Source: JAAYBQ01 sp035403465 (GTDB lineage Bacteria > Spirochaetota > UBA4802 > UBA5550). From it: a stretch of DNA of 29,229 nucleotides. The notes beneath the pieces were generated by a model, which was not told the origin of the DNA, made no database searches, and saw only the letters and a program-made list of their open reading frames with translations. A program made the translations under genes and the position numbers. The stretch spans positions 1 through 29,229 of the forward strand of contig DAONFG010000040.1 of NCBI GenBank assembly GCA_035403465.1, in the 5' to 3' direction. This document shows, piece by piece, positions 7,103 through 13,784 of this stretch; position 1 is the stretch's first letter; each line of letters starts with the position of its first letter.

Positions 7103-7199
7103 ATATGGTAATTCCCTCCCGTTCTTACCATATTGTTTACTTGGCACTGCAAAACGGAGAAGGCAGAATAGCCGCCCAGCTATTCTGCTTTCTTTTTTT
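7103..7199 (+). ncRNA. Possible small RNA: two stem-loops ending in an intrinsic terminator
   Basis: Hairpin 1 is a perfect 9-bp stem, ATATGGTAA (7103-7111) with TTACCATAT (7125-7133). Its 13-nt pyrimidine-rich loop contains CCCTCCC. Hairpin 2 is a perfect 10-bp stem, GCAGAATAGC (7163-7172) with GCTATTCTGC (7179-7188), followed by an 11-nt T-rich tract (7189-7199). No plus-strand gene precedes it. The tract is on the plus-strand side, so the terminator serves a plus-strand transcript starting somewhere in about 6960-7100. I could not identify a convincing promoter. Alternatively it merely blocks transcription entering the opposing gene. Confidence 0.4.
7163..7199 (+). terminator. Canonical Rho-independent terminator (plus strand)
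   Basis: A 10-bp perfect stem with a CGCCCA hexaloop is followed by TTTCTTTTTTT. It abuts the stop codon of the minus-strand exported-protein gene (7198-7200). In that gene's direction the stem is preceded by an A tract but not followed by a T tract, so it works best on the plus strand. Confidence 0.75.
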
Positions 7200-7581
7200 A
7201 CTCTCCTCTTTCGGGTACATGATCAGAAAAAACCGGGATGAATCCGTGAAGTTCGCCCATCAGACCCCCGAGGTTTCCGCTCCCCGCTATTGTGAATTTA
7301 ACCCTGTAGAGAACACCGTCATGTGCATTCAGAAGATCGCCAGCCAACTCTTTCTTTTTCTTTTTTTCAGCAATGCTGAATTCAATATTTATGTTATCCG
7401 TATCGTAAAATACAATCCTTTCGAAAAGATAATCGACCTTTTTCAGCTTCAGGTTCATCTCGATGGATTTATTTTCCCATGATTCAATATCACGGACAAT
7501 CGCAGAGAGAGTCAGATACTCATCCTGTGCGCTTAGCGTTGTAAAAATCATGAGAATGAGGAGTAAAATTTTTAAACGCAT
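7198..7581 (-). CDS. Small exported hypothetical protein
   Basis: This is a 127-residue protein that I do not recognise. It starts with a short signal peptide (MRLKILLLILMIFTTLSA, cleavage likely near residue 18) and has no later membrane segment, so it should be periplasmic or secreted. The mature part is a mixed alpha/beta sequence with a lysine run (EKKKKKE) in the middle. The ATG at 7581 is chosen over a GTG 9 bp upstream because CAGGTGG lies 5 nt before the ATG and overlaps the GTG. It lies downstream of the 44-aa membrane protein gene on the same strand, separated by about 200 bp. The gene ends directly at a plus-strand terminator hairpin. No function can be assigned. Confidence 0.7.
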   Translation of the reverse strand: MRLKILLLILMIFTTLSAQDEYLTLSAIVRDIESWENKSIEMNLKLKKVDYLFERIVFYDTDNINIEFSIAEKKKKKELAGDLLNAHDGVLYRVKFTIAGSGNLGGLMGELHGFIPVFSDHVPERGE

Positions 7582-7783
7582 ATAAACCACCTGCCTGTTT
7601 CAATTAAAATGATACCGGTTTACGGCTGTGTCAATTACTATTAAATGAAGCGGTATTTATTGGCGGATTACAGTAAGGATTTTATTCGTATAATGTAAAA
7701 ATTATTATTACCGTGAGGCAGAGGATTTATTCGGGAAATGGACAGAAACTGGACTGCGCCCTTATACAGCAGCAGCGCCCGGG

Positions 7784-7918
7784 CTACTTGTTAATCCCCT
7801 GGTTAAATTCGTCTGTGATATCCGTGCTCTTCCCTTTTCTGTTTAATCTTGAATTAATGAACTCAATAACAAGCCAGAACAGGACTACTATCCAGAGCAT
7901 ATTCAGTATCTGTATCAT
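7784..7918 (-). CDS. 44-aa single-pass membrane protein
   Basis: This small gene falls below usual ORF cut-offs but has good expression signals. The product begins MIQILNMLWIVVLFWLVIEF, a single hydrophobic helix (about residues 3-21). A basic segment (SRLNRKGK) and a polar acidic tail ending QGINK follow, which predicts an N-out/C-in inner membrane protein. A near-perfect AAAAGGAGG ribosome site (7927-7935) is spaced 8 nt from the ATG. Further upstream lies a TTGGCA-16-TATAAT promoter and a 5' stem-loop at the expected transcript start. The stop is TAG. No family is recognised; it could regulate a larger membrane complex, but that is conjecture. The antisense frame of 78 codons over this site has none of these signals. 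Confidence 0.65.
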   Translation of the reverse strand: MIQILNMLWIVVLFWLVIEFINSRLNRKGKSTDITDEFNQGINK

Positions 7919-7951
7919 AATTCCAGCCTCCTTTTGTGAACTTTCATGACG

Positions 7952-7977
7952 GCCCATTTAAGGCAACAAGGATGGGC
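7952..7977 (-). promoter_or_regulatory. 5' leader stem-loop of the 44-aa gene
   Basis: GCCCAT and ATGGGC pair perfectly (7952-7957 with 7972-7977) around a 14-nt loop. The stem lies at the predicted +1 of the promoter at 7983-8010. A stem at the extreme 5' end could protect the mRNA from decay. Confidence 0.4.
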
Positions 7978-7982
7978 TGACT

Positions 7983-8010
7983 ATTATATATTATGCAGTA
8001 TCTGTGCCAA
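7983..8010 (-). promoter_or_regulatory. Sigma-70-type promoter of the 44-aa gene
   Basis: The minus strand reads TTGGCA (8005-8010), 16 nt, then a perfect TATAAT (7983-7988). Start of transcription is predicted near 7976, about 58 nt before the ATG at 7918. This is one of the best promoter matches in the window. Confidence 0.6.
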
Positions 8011-8036
8011 ATTTCATTTTTAATTGATTATAACCG

Positions 8037-8049
8037 CTGATTCAATCAG
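8037..8049. promoter_or_regulatory. 13-bp palindrome, possible operator
   Basis: CTGATT-C-AATCAG is a perfect inverted repeat centred near -67 relative to the predicted start of the 44-aa gene, where an activator could bind. No regulator is identified. Confidence 0.25.
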
Positions 8050-8081
8050 AACTTATAAATCAAATTCCCGGACATTCATGA

Positions 8082-8318
8082 TCATTTCTTCTAATTGCAA
8101 ATAAATATACACCACTGTATCATATATACAACAACTTCCGGCTAGGACGCAAATCACCGGATCAAGATTATGAAGATTATCCGCATATGACAATCCCTGG
8201 TATTACTGTCCGGAATTCTCCCTGGTTTCAAGGAATGGGTTTACCAAACACAATAAATCCTGAAAAAGTTCAGCTATATATAAAAATTTTATTGGCAGTA
8301 TTGATCCAGCAATTATAA
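8082..8318 (+). pseudogene. Possible gene remnant upstream of pcm
   Basis: A 78-codon frame after a TGA is open to a TAA at 8316-8318. The only standard start is the ATG at 8187, giving 43 residues. The frame includes a plausible peptide context (SPDQDYEDYPHMTIPGITV, then an amphipathic C-terminal helix). It lacks a good ribosome site, and its 3' end overlaps the pcm promoter. It may be a decayed gene or a chance open frame. Confidence 0.2.
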
Positions 8319-8319
8319 A
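8292..8319 (+). promoter_or_regulatory. Sigma-70-type promoter of pcm
   Basis: TTGGCA (8292-8297) and TATAAA (8314-8319) are 16 nt apart, the same -35 and spacing as the 44-aa gene promoter. The predicted start of transcription is near 8326, only about 13 nt before the GAGGAG ribosome site. Confidence 0.6.
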
Positions 8320-8338
8320 AATACAGAAGAACATGGAT

Positions 8339-8344
8339 GAGGAG
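8339..8344 (+). promoter_or_regulatory. Ribosome binding site that points to a non-ATG start of pcm
   Basis: GAGGAG is 7 nt upstream of an in-frame ATC (8352-8354) but 46 nt upstream of the first in-frame ATG (8391), which has no ribosome site of its own. An ATG at 8333 opens only an 8-codon frame (MDEELNNR) that spans this site. Confidence 0.45.
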
Positions 8345-8390
8345 TTAAACAATCGATAAAGATGGAATCCTTGCACGTCAGCGGCAGCTG

Positions 8391-8996
8391 ATGATTGATG
8401 AACATCTCAAGGCCCGGGGAATAGATGATCCCCGCGTACTTGACGCCATGTCATCAATAAAAAGAGAAAACTTTATACCCGGCAGATTCATTGTCGAGGC
8501 ATATGGCGATCATCCCGTACCGATCGGCAGCAACCAGACGATTTCACAGCCGTACATCGTGGCCTTGATGTCGCAGATATGTGAATTTACCGGCGCTGAA
8601 AAAGTCCTCGAGATCGGGTGCGGTTCAGGATACCAGGCAGCGGTCCTATCCAGGCTTGCAGCAGAGGTCTACAGTATCGAAAGAATTAAAACACTCGCTG
8701 AATCGTCAAGCCGGATACTTGAAAAGGAAGGGTGCGCGAATGTAACCGTCATACATGGCGACGGATTCGAAGGCCTGCCGGACAAAGCCCCGTTCGATGT
8801 CATAATTGTCACGGCCGCTCCGGCAGTTATTCCCGAAAAACTTGTGGGCCAACTTGCTGAAAACGGCCGCCTGGTAATCCCGGTTGGTGATTCTGTGCAG
8901 AAACTATTGCGCCTGACCAGGAGGGGAGGACAAATAATCACTGAAGATTTTGCATACGTAAGATTTGTACCTATGGTAAAGGGATATAATTTATAA
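8391..8996 (+). CDS. pcm: Protein-L-isoaspartate O-methyltransferase
   Basis: PIMT uses S-adenosylmethionine to methylate abnormal L-isoaspartyl residues, starting repair of aged proteins in the cytoplasm. The 201-residue product has the family hallmarks: REKF-like RENFIPGRF, PIGSNQTISQPYIVALM (about 44-60), SAM motif I VLEIGCGSGYQAAVLS (about 71-86), a GDGFEGLPDKAPFDVIIVTAA stretch and a LVIPVG strand. The ATG used is the first standard start. However, in-frame codons upstream of it (ARQRQL) extend the family's N-terminal helix in the pattern of known PIMTs. The only ribosome site fits an ATC at 8352, which would add 13 residues. No ATG, GTG or TTG lies between the in-frame stop at 8346 and 8391. 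Identity is secure; the N terminus is not. Confidence 0.93.
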   Translation: MIDEHLKARGIDDPRVLDAMSSIKRENFIPGRFIVEAYGDHPVPIGSNQTISQPYIVALMSQICEFTGAEKVLEIGCGSGYQAAVLSRLAAEVYSIERIKTLAESSSRILEKEGCANVTVIHGDGFEGLPDKAPFDVIIVTAAPAVIPEKLVGQLAENGRLVIPVGDSVQKLLRLTRRGGQIITEDFAYVRFVPMVKGYNL

Positions 8997-9081
8997 TTGA
9001 CAAAGAATTGCGAAAGTAAGCAATATTTACAGGTGTTCACAAATACCGAATTTGACAACATAATCCATAAAGGTGAGAATT

Positions 9082-10932
9082 TTGCATTATAACCGGAGCG
9101 ATAAATATCCATTCCTTCATGAAAGGCTGCTCAAGGAGCCGTATCTTGACGAGATACTGACCGAGATAGAGACGTACCAGAAGGGATGGAAAAAAAACAC
9201 CAGCATGGATCTGGCTACCGCTGAATCTCTCAATGAATCCAGAAATATAAAGATTCCCATCACACAGAAACGTCTGCTTAATATCCAGTACCTGCTTGAC
9301 CTTCTCGTCAAGTACAACCCGGATGAGGTCAAACCTGTTTATTCATACCAGTTTTCAGTAAACCCGGAAAATAAAAATCTTATCATTGAAGAGAAGGCTG
9401 AATTCACTTTCCTTATTCCTGAAAAAGATTACAATGAACTTATCGCATCTCGGGACAGCAGGTCAACAGAGAGTCTTATGCAGCTGCTCTCGGGATTCAG
9501 GCTGTTTAACCTTACCAAGCTCATAAGAAAAGCAAAAAACAAAAGTCACCTGTCGCAGCTTATTAAGAACCAGCTTGGCACCAATATCTTTACATTTAAA
9601 AACTATTCGTATGATAAAAACGGGTATGATATTACCGAGGACTTCTGCTTTCATAAAAAGAATTATGAGCATGTAAAACTGAAAATTGACATAGACACAA
9701 TGCGCAGGATCATAGATGCAAACAATGCGGCAATCACCCGCAGGCTCAAGAACTTCGGGATTCTCAACTCCAATGTGAGCGACTACAGGGATACGAAATT
9801 CAACTATATACTCAACACGCTCACAGGCGAAATGGCAATTGCCCTTGACAAGAAGGACCTGCTTACAGTTAAAAACTTTCAGTCGCTGCGTGACTGCATA
9901 ATAAAAGTCGACAAGATACTTGATCCGCTGCTGCTTAACGACGCTGAAATCATGAAGCATGTTACCGAAAATATTATCACAACCGAAAACAACATCATCT
10001 CCCTATTCGAGGGGATGGATGCTCATAATTTCGTGCAGTGGGAAGCCGACAAGAAGGCAACCGGAAAGATCATATCACTTACCAGCGCTGACGGACTGAA
10101 ATACATTATTGATTCATCAAAATTCCTGGAGAAATTTACAGAGGTTGTGAAGCACCTGACGGACAGTCACCTGTTTGACAGCCTGACCGAAAGTCAGAAA
10201 GATGAAAAGATATTTGTTGCTGAAATTCTGGCAGAGGCTGCAGGAAATATTACCACGGAAGAGAATCCGCTCAAGATTATAGGCACAAGTGAACGGCTCA
10301 AGACAATGAACCAGCTCCTCCGTGAATACGATGCTTTTAACAAAAAGGTCATGTCAGAGAAAAATGATCCGCTCCTGAAAAAAGCGGAATCACAGAAAGG
10401 CGGATCAATTTTTGTCAACATAGTCACTGCAGTCATATCTCTGTTCAGCAGGAAACAACCGGCACCACTTGAAAAAAGCGTACCCAAAACCGCACAGGTG
10501 CACAGAGTCCCGGGTCCACGTCCAACTTTTTCGAAGGAAACAAAAGATGTATATGCTCTTATCCAGGCTCGGGAATCGGCACTGATCCCCATCTCTGATT
10601 TTATCGAGATACAGCCGGAGAACGAATCAAAACTTGACCAGGTAATCTCTGAACTGCGCGCCAACAACCTGAAGATTGTTATCCCGATGTATAATGCACG
10701 CCAGGTCCTTTATCCTGTGCGGAGTAAAAAATATCTCATGTCCGATGTGGAGTATCTGCTTGTTGACCCGGAAGTGGCCAAAAGTCCTGAAGCGCTTGGT
10801 GCTTACATGGAATCTATATCAGGGTTCAAGTTTAAAGAGGATCACATTACTACCAATGCCCTGTTTTCAATCGAAAAATACCTTAACTCAATCCTCCGCA
10901 AAAACAGGGCAAAGGCCAAAAGAAAAGCCTGA
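9082..10932 (+). CDS. Large conserved-looking hypothetical protein, unrecognised
   Basis: This is a 616-residue protein that I do not recognise. It has no signal peptide. It is mostly charged and helical, with a beta-rich section near residues 85-115. One moderately hydrophobic stretch (SIFVNIVTAVISLFS, about 445-459) is followed by a proline-rich linker (APLEKSVPKTAQVHRVPGPRP), which may separate two domains. The C-terminal 120 residues look like a compact alpha/beta domain ending in a very basic tail (RKNRAKAKRKA). AAAGGTGAG (9069-9077) overlaps a GTG at 9073 and is well placed for the TTG at 9082, so TTG is chosen; starting at GTG would add 3 residues. It lies about 85 bp after pcm, possibly co-transcribed, and its stop is 3 bp from the convergent fmdB-type gene. 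It could be a membrane-associated or nucleic-acid-binding protein; neither is proven. Confidence 0.75.
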   Translation: MHYNRSDKYPFLHERLLKEPYLDEILTEIETYQKGWKKNTSMDLATAESLNESRNIKIPITQKRLLNIQYLLDLLVKYNPDEVKPVYSYQFSVNPENKNLIIEEKAEFTFLIPEKDYNELIASRDSRSTESLMQLLSGFRLFNLTKLIRKAKNKSHLSQLIKNQLGTNIFTFKNYSYDKNGYDITEDFCFHKKNYEHVKLKIDIDTMRRIIDANNAAITRRLKNFGILNSNVSDYRDTKFNYILNTLTGEMAIALDKKDLLTVKNFQSLRDCIIKVDKILDPLLLNDAEIMKHVTENIITTENNIISLFEGMDAHNFVQWEADKKATGKIISLTSADGLKYIIDSSKFLEKFTEVVKHLTDSHLFDSLTESQKDEKIFVAEILAEAAGNITTEENPLKIIGTSERLKTMNQLLREYDAFNKKVMSEKNDPLLKKAESQKGGSIFVNIVTAVISLFSRKQPAPLEKSVPKTAQVHRVPGPRPTFSKETKDVYALIQARESALIPISDFIEIQPENESKLDQVISELRANNLKIVIPMYNARQVLYPVRSKKYLMSDVEYLLVDPEVAKSPEALGAYMESISGFKFKEDHITTNALFSIEKYLNSILRKNRAKAKRKA

Positions 10933-10935
10933 AGT

Positions 10936-11202
10936 TTATTCAGCAGCGCCTGCGCCTGTTGCAGGGCACCCGCAGCATCCGCCGCTGCACGCATGTTGTG
11001 CAGTGTCAGCCGGTTTATCACCCTTACCCTTGTAGTCATTCACGTAGAAGCCTGAACCCTTGAAGATTATACCAGCGGCATTGTAAAGCTTGCGGACAGG
11101 CTTGCCGCATTTTTCACATAACTTGACTGGTTCATCATTCATAGACTGTTTTACTTCAAATTTATGGTTACATTCAAGGCACTGATATTCATATATAGGC
11201 AT
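10936..11202 (-). CDS. FmdB-family zinc-ribbon protein
   Basis: This is a small zinc-ribbon protein of 88 residues from the FmdB family. Members are widespread and poorly understood; some are tied to transcription of metabolic genes. The family start MPIYEYQCLECNHKFEV is clear, with zinc ligands C8, C11, C29 and C32, and the FKGSGFYVNDY segment (about 48-58) is a standard family block. The tail has a cluster of four cysteines (CSGGCCGC), as often seen in this family, that might bind an extra metal. It is the last gene of the panC operon, 66 bp downstream of the radical SAM gene, and meets the 616-aa gene tail to tail. Confidence 0.9.
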   Translation of the reverse strand: MPIYEYQCLECNHKFEVKQSMNDEPVKLCEKCGKPVRKLYNAAGIIFKGSGFYVNDYKGKGDKPADTAQHACSGGCCGCPATGAGAAE

Positions 11203-11268
11203 AAATTACTCCCTGATGCGACTGTTTGTGATAGAATTAACCGTACCCCCTGTACGTCAATAAAAAAA

Positions 11269-12273
11269 TCACGAAATTATCTCCGGGGAAGCAATGTCGC
11301 GCAGCTCATACTCCAGCGTATGCAGCGAATGTTTTGCTTTCAGGTATTCAATATTGCATTTTCTGAGGCCTATATATTCTTCACTGAACCTGAACGGTAT
11401 GGCGATTCTTATACTAATCCCTGTTCCCGGTTCAAGTCCGGAAAAGAGTGAGTCCAGCATAAATCTCCTGTACCTGGACTTCACCATGAAACCCATTGCC
11501 GTATGGTACGGCCCGTCAATGACTGCACTTGTGTTCTCAAGGGGATGCAGGCCTATGCGTATAACATTGATCCTGTTTTCAATTAATCTCCGGTACATTT
11601 CAGCGCTGATGTCGACCGCCTCTTCCAGGTCAAGCGGTTTGAACTCGCCCCTGCCGTACATCGCTTCTAGTTCAGTTCCGGCAAGAACAACGCAGGGGTA
11701 TATCCTGGAGTCATCGGGATGCAGCCGCACAGTCTCATCTGCCGAATAAATAGACTTCTCCCTTGTATCGCAGGGGAGACCGGGCATGAGTTGTATGCCT
11801 GTCCTGAATGCGTATTTTTTCAGGAGATCAACAGCATTATATACATCTGCGGCGGTGTGGCCACGGCCTGACGCTCTGAGCACGGCATCATCAAATGACT
11901 GTACGCCGAGTTCAACTGTCTCGACGCTGAACTGTTTCAGCAGTGAAAGTTTTTCATTATCGATGTAATCGGGCCGGGTGGAGAGCCTGATGGCATGAAC
12001 AAGACCCTTCTGCACATAGGACTCTGCTGCTTCGAGGAGCCTGGCCTGTTTAAGCATGTCGATTCCGGTAAAGCTGCCTCCGAAAAATGCGATCTCGACA
12101 CGTCTTACGGTTTCAGGTACAGCAGAGAGGTACCGGGTAACTGTTGAGTTGAGGTCTTCCACCCCGGATTCCGTGCTGCTTCCCGATACTTTCCACTGGT
12201 TGCAGAAAACGCAGGCATGCCTGCAGCCTGCGTGCGGGACAAATACCGGTATAGTGATCCTTGTCTTTGACAT
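11269..12273 (-). CDS. Radical SAM protein, Elp3/HemN-like
   Basis: This is a radical SAM enzyme of 334 residues. C17, C21 and C24 in GCRHACVFCNQ form the CX3CX2C site for the 4Fe-4S cluster that splits S-adenosylmethionine. The SAM-contacting FFGGSFTGI (about 64-72) and the RLSTRPDYID and VELGVQSFDDAVL blocks match the elongator-Elp3/oxygen-independent coproporphyrinogen-oxidase-like branch. It lacks the Elp3 acetyltransferase domain and HemN-specific C terminus, so the substrate is unknown. It starts 5 bp after the lipoprotein stop with almost no ribosome site (CTAACCTGC before ATG), so translation probably depends on coupling. Confidence 0.87.
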   Translation of the reverse strand: MSKTRITIPVFVPHAGCRHACVFCNQWKVSGSSTESGVEDLNSTVTRYLSAVPETVRRVEIAFFGGSFTGIDMLKQARLLEAAESYVQKGLVHAIRLSTRPDYIDNEKLSLLKQFSVETVELGVQSFDDAVLRASGRGHTAADVYNAVDLLKKYAFRTGIQLMPGLPCDTREKSIYSADETVRLHPDDSRIYPCVVLAGTELEAMYGRGEFKPLDLEEAVDISAEMYRRLIENRINVIRIGLHPLENTSAVIDGPYHTAMGFMVKSRYRRFMLDSLFSGLEPGTGISIRIAIPFRFSEEYIGLRKCNIEYLKAKHSLHTLEYELRDIASPEIIS

Positions 12274-12278
12274 GCAGG

Positions 12279-12740
12279 TTAGAGATCGCTTATATCAAGC
12301 TTCCAGTAAGGACCTTCCCTGACAAATCCAAGTTCAATGCCGCTGCCGGTCCTGATCAGGGCACGCGCGCCGTCAACATCCACTGTTACGACCTGCTCCC
12401 GGAAAACAGCGCCAAGGTCGGTACCGCTGTGCTTAACTGAAAAATAGAGGGACACGTAGTCCTCCCTCTTCATGCTGTTCAGTTTACCAGGTGCACAGTT
12501 GTAAAGTTTTGCAAGGGTTATCTTCTGGTCATCGCGCATCTGCTTTATCATCATGTCCAGGGAATCGATCTTTGCGATGCTGGCAGCTGAAAGATTTTTC
12601 AGCACGGCCTCGCTGTCTGAACGTTCTACAGCTGACCTGATTTCATTGAAGGATTCCAGCGGCGTCAGCGGTCCTCCCTTTGAACAGGAGAAGAAAAAAA
12701 GAGGCAGCGCCATTGCACAGAACATTTTCAGTATATGCAT
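12279..12740 (-). CDS. Small lipoprotein of unknown function
   Basis: This is a 153-residue lipoprotein. The signal peptide ends in a lipobox-like FFFSC with the lipidated cysteine at residue 19. That motif is looser than the enterobacterial L(A/S)(G/A)C, as is common in spirochaetes. The mature part is soluble. A helical region (LESFNEIRSAVERSDSEAVLKNLS) is followed by a beta-rich half ending in REGPYWKLDISDL, which resembles the fold pattern of DUF4878/NTF2-like lipoproteins, but that is only suggestive. The gene overlaps the 3' end of panC by 13 bp. GGAAGGGGA upstream of the ATG lies inside panC. The protein sits between a vitamin enzyme and a radical SAM enzyme with no obvious functional tie. 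Confidence 0.75.
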   Translation of the reverse strand: MHILKMFCAMALPLFFFSCSKGGPLTPLESFNEIRSAVERSDSEAVLKNLSAASIAKIDSLDMMIKQMRDDQKITLAKLYNCAPGKLNSMKREDYVSLYFSVKHSGTDLGAVFREQVVTVDVDGARALIRTGSGIELGFVREGPYWKLDISDL

Positions 12741-13597
12741 TTATAAGTATCCCCTTCCCTGCTGATTATCATATTATCTATAAGACGTGTAGTTCCCCAG
12801 AATGCAGCAAGAGCGATAACCGACCTGCCGTCAATACGATCAATATACGAAAGGTCATCATAGCGCACGGCCGATATGTAATCTATCCTGTCCGGCTTGC
12901 CCTTCATGATGATGCTTTCTATTTCGGTTGTAATCCTGCTGACATTACGCTCGCCTTTCAGTATAAGATCCTCCGCGCGTTTCAGGCTTGCCGAAAGGAC
13001 CAGGGCATCGGCCCGGTGCTGTGCGCTCAGGTGCTTGTTGCGTGAGCTCATGGCAAGCCCGTCCTTCTCCCTGATTATCGGTGCAAGGATTATCTTAAGC
13101 GGGAAGTTCAAGTCCAGGGCCATCTTTTCAATGCTCACTGCCTGCTGTATGTCCTTCTGGCCGAACACTGCAAGGTCGGGCTGTACAATATTAAAAAGTT
13201 TGCTTACTACTGTAAATACACCTTTAAAATGCCCGGGCCTGTGCGCCCCGCACAGGTTGTCGGTCAGGAGAGATACGTCGACTGTTGTGAGTGCATTCCG
13301 GTACATCTCGCTGTCTTCAGGTGTAAAGAGAAGGTCAACGCCGCATTTTTCCGCCATTGCAAAATCGTGCTCAAGGTCCTTCGGGTAATTGGTAAAATCA
13401 TTTTTATCATTAAACTGGAGCCTGTTGACAAATATGCTCATTACCTGGAACCCGGTATTTTTTTTTGAAGTTTCAACAAGGCTTAAATGCCCGTCATGGA
13501 GGTATCCCATTGTCGGGATAAAACCTACTGTTTTACCTTCAGTGCGCGCCTGCCTTACAGCGGCCCTTACATCATCAATCCTGCTGACTACTTTCAT
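12728..13597 (-). CDS. panC: Pantothenate synthetase
   Basis: PanC joins pantoate and beta-alanine in an ATP-dependent reaction to make pantothenate, the precursor of coenzyme A. The 289 residues match the family. Visible are the HIGH-like PTMGYLHDGH (28-37, H34 and H37), the FGQKDIQQ segment, PIIREKDGLAMSSRN with the KMSKS-like MSSR, and the HRPGHFKGVFTVVSKLFN block. One family position differs: the usual VNPxQF loop that contacts pantoate reads VNRLQF, with arginine at 59 in place of proline. Other catalytic positions look intact, so the enzyme is probably active. AGGAGAGG precedes the ATG. It heads a tight operon with the lipoprotein, radical SAM and fmdB-type genes. No panB or panD is present in this window. 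Confidence 0.95.
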   Translation of the reverse strand: MKVVSRIDDVRAAVRQARTEGKTVGFIPTMGYLHDGHLSLVETSKKNTGFQVMSIFVNRLQFNDKNDFTNYPKDLEHDFAMAEKCGVDLLFTPEDSEMYRNALTTVDVSLLTDNLCGAHRPGHFKGVFTVVSKLFNIVQPDLAVFGQKDIQQAVSIEKMALDLNFPLKIILAPIIREKDGLAMSSRNKHLSAQHRADALVLSASLKRAEDLILKGERNVSRITTEIESIIMKGKPDRIDYISAVRYDDLSYIDRIDGRSVIALAAFWGTTRLIDNMIISREGDTYKCIY

Positions 13598-13784
13598 GAC
13601 AACCTCTCCTGCTGTGCAAATACTGTCATTCCCGCAAAGGCGGGCGACCTTTGGAAGAGCCCTGGCTAATCCATCTAACAGTCCCCTGTTTTTCAGGAAA
13701 CTATTAGCACTTCAAATCATGGATACCCGTCTTCACGGGTATAACAGAAAGTTTACCAAAAATTAAATTAAGCCATATGCGATT
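13598..13784. repeat. REP-like element with paired hairpins between dnaE and panC
   Basis: The gap has TCATTCCCGCAAAGGCGGG at its left, whose 5-bp stem is CCCGC (13631-13635) and GCGGG (13640-13644). At its right is a perfect 8-bp stem, ATACCCGT (13723-13730) with ACGGGTAT (13735-13742), loop CTTC. A weaker CCTG/CAGG stem sits between them. This resembles the widespread intergenic 'CATTCCCGC...GCGGG' palindromic repeats found in many bacterial genomes, here with diverged termini. It could also end dnaE transcription, though no T tract follows the stems. Confidence 0.6.

Larger units (their letters stand above)
7919..8351. other. 433-bp intergenic region between divergent genes
   Basis: This AT-rich region separates the minus-strand 44-aa gene from plus-strand pcm. 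It holds the promoter and leader hairpin of the former (7952-8010), a 13-bp palindrome (8037-8049), a possible gene remnant (8082-8318) and the pcm promoter and ribosome site (8292-8344). I saw no RNA gene or insertion sequence. Confidence 0.6.

Noticed and set aside
7713..7949. 78-codon plus-strand frame
   Set aside because: It is the antisense of the 44-aa membrane protein gene, which has a strong ribosome site and promoter; this frame has neither.
9463..9960. 165-codon minus-strand frame inside the 616-aa gene
   Set aside because: It is antisense to a single long plus-strand frame of 1.85 kb with a ribosome site; no domain or start signal.
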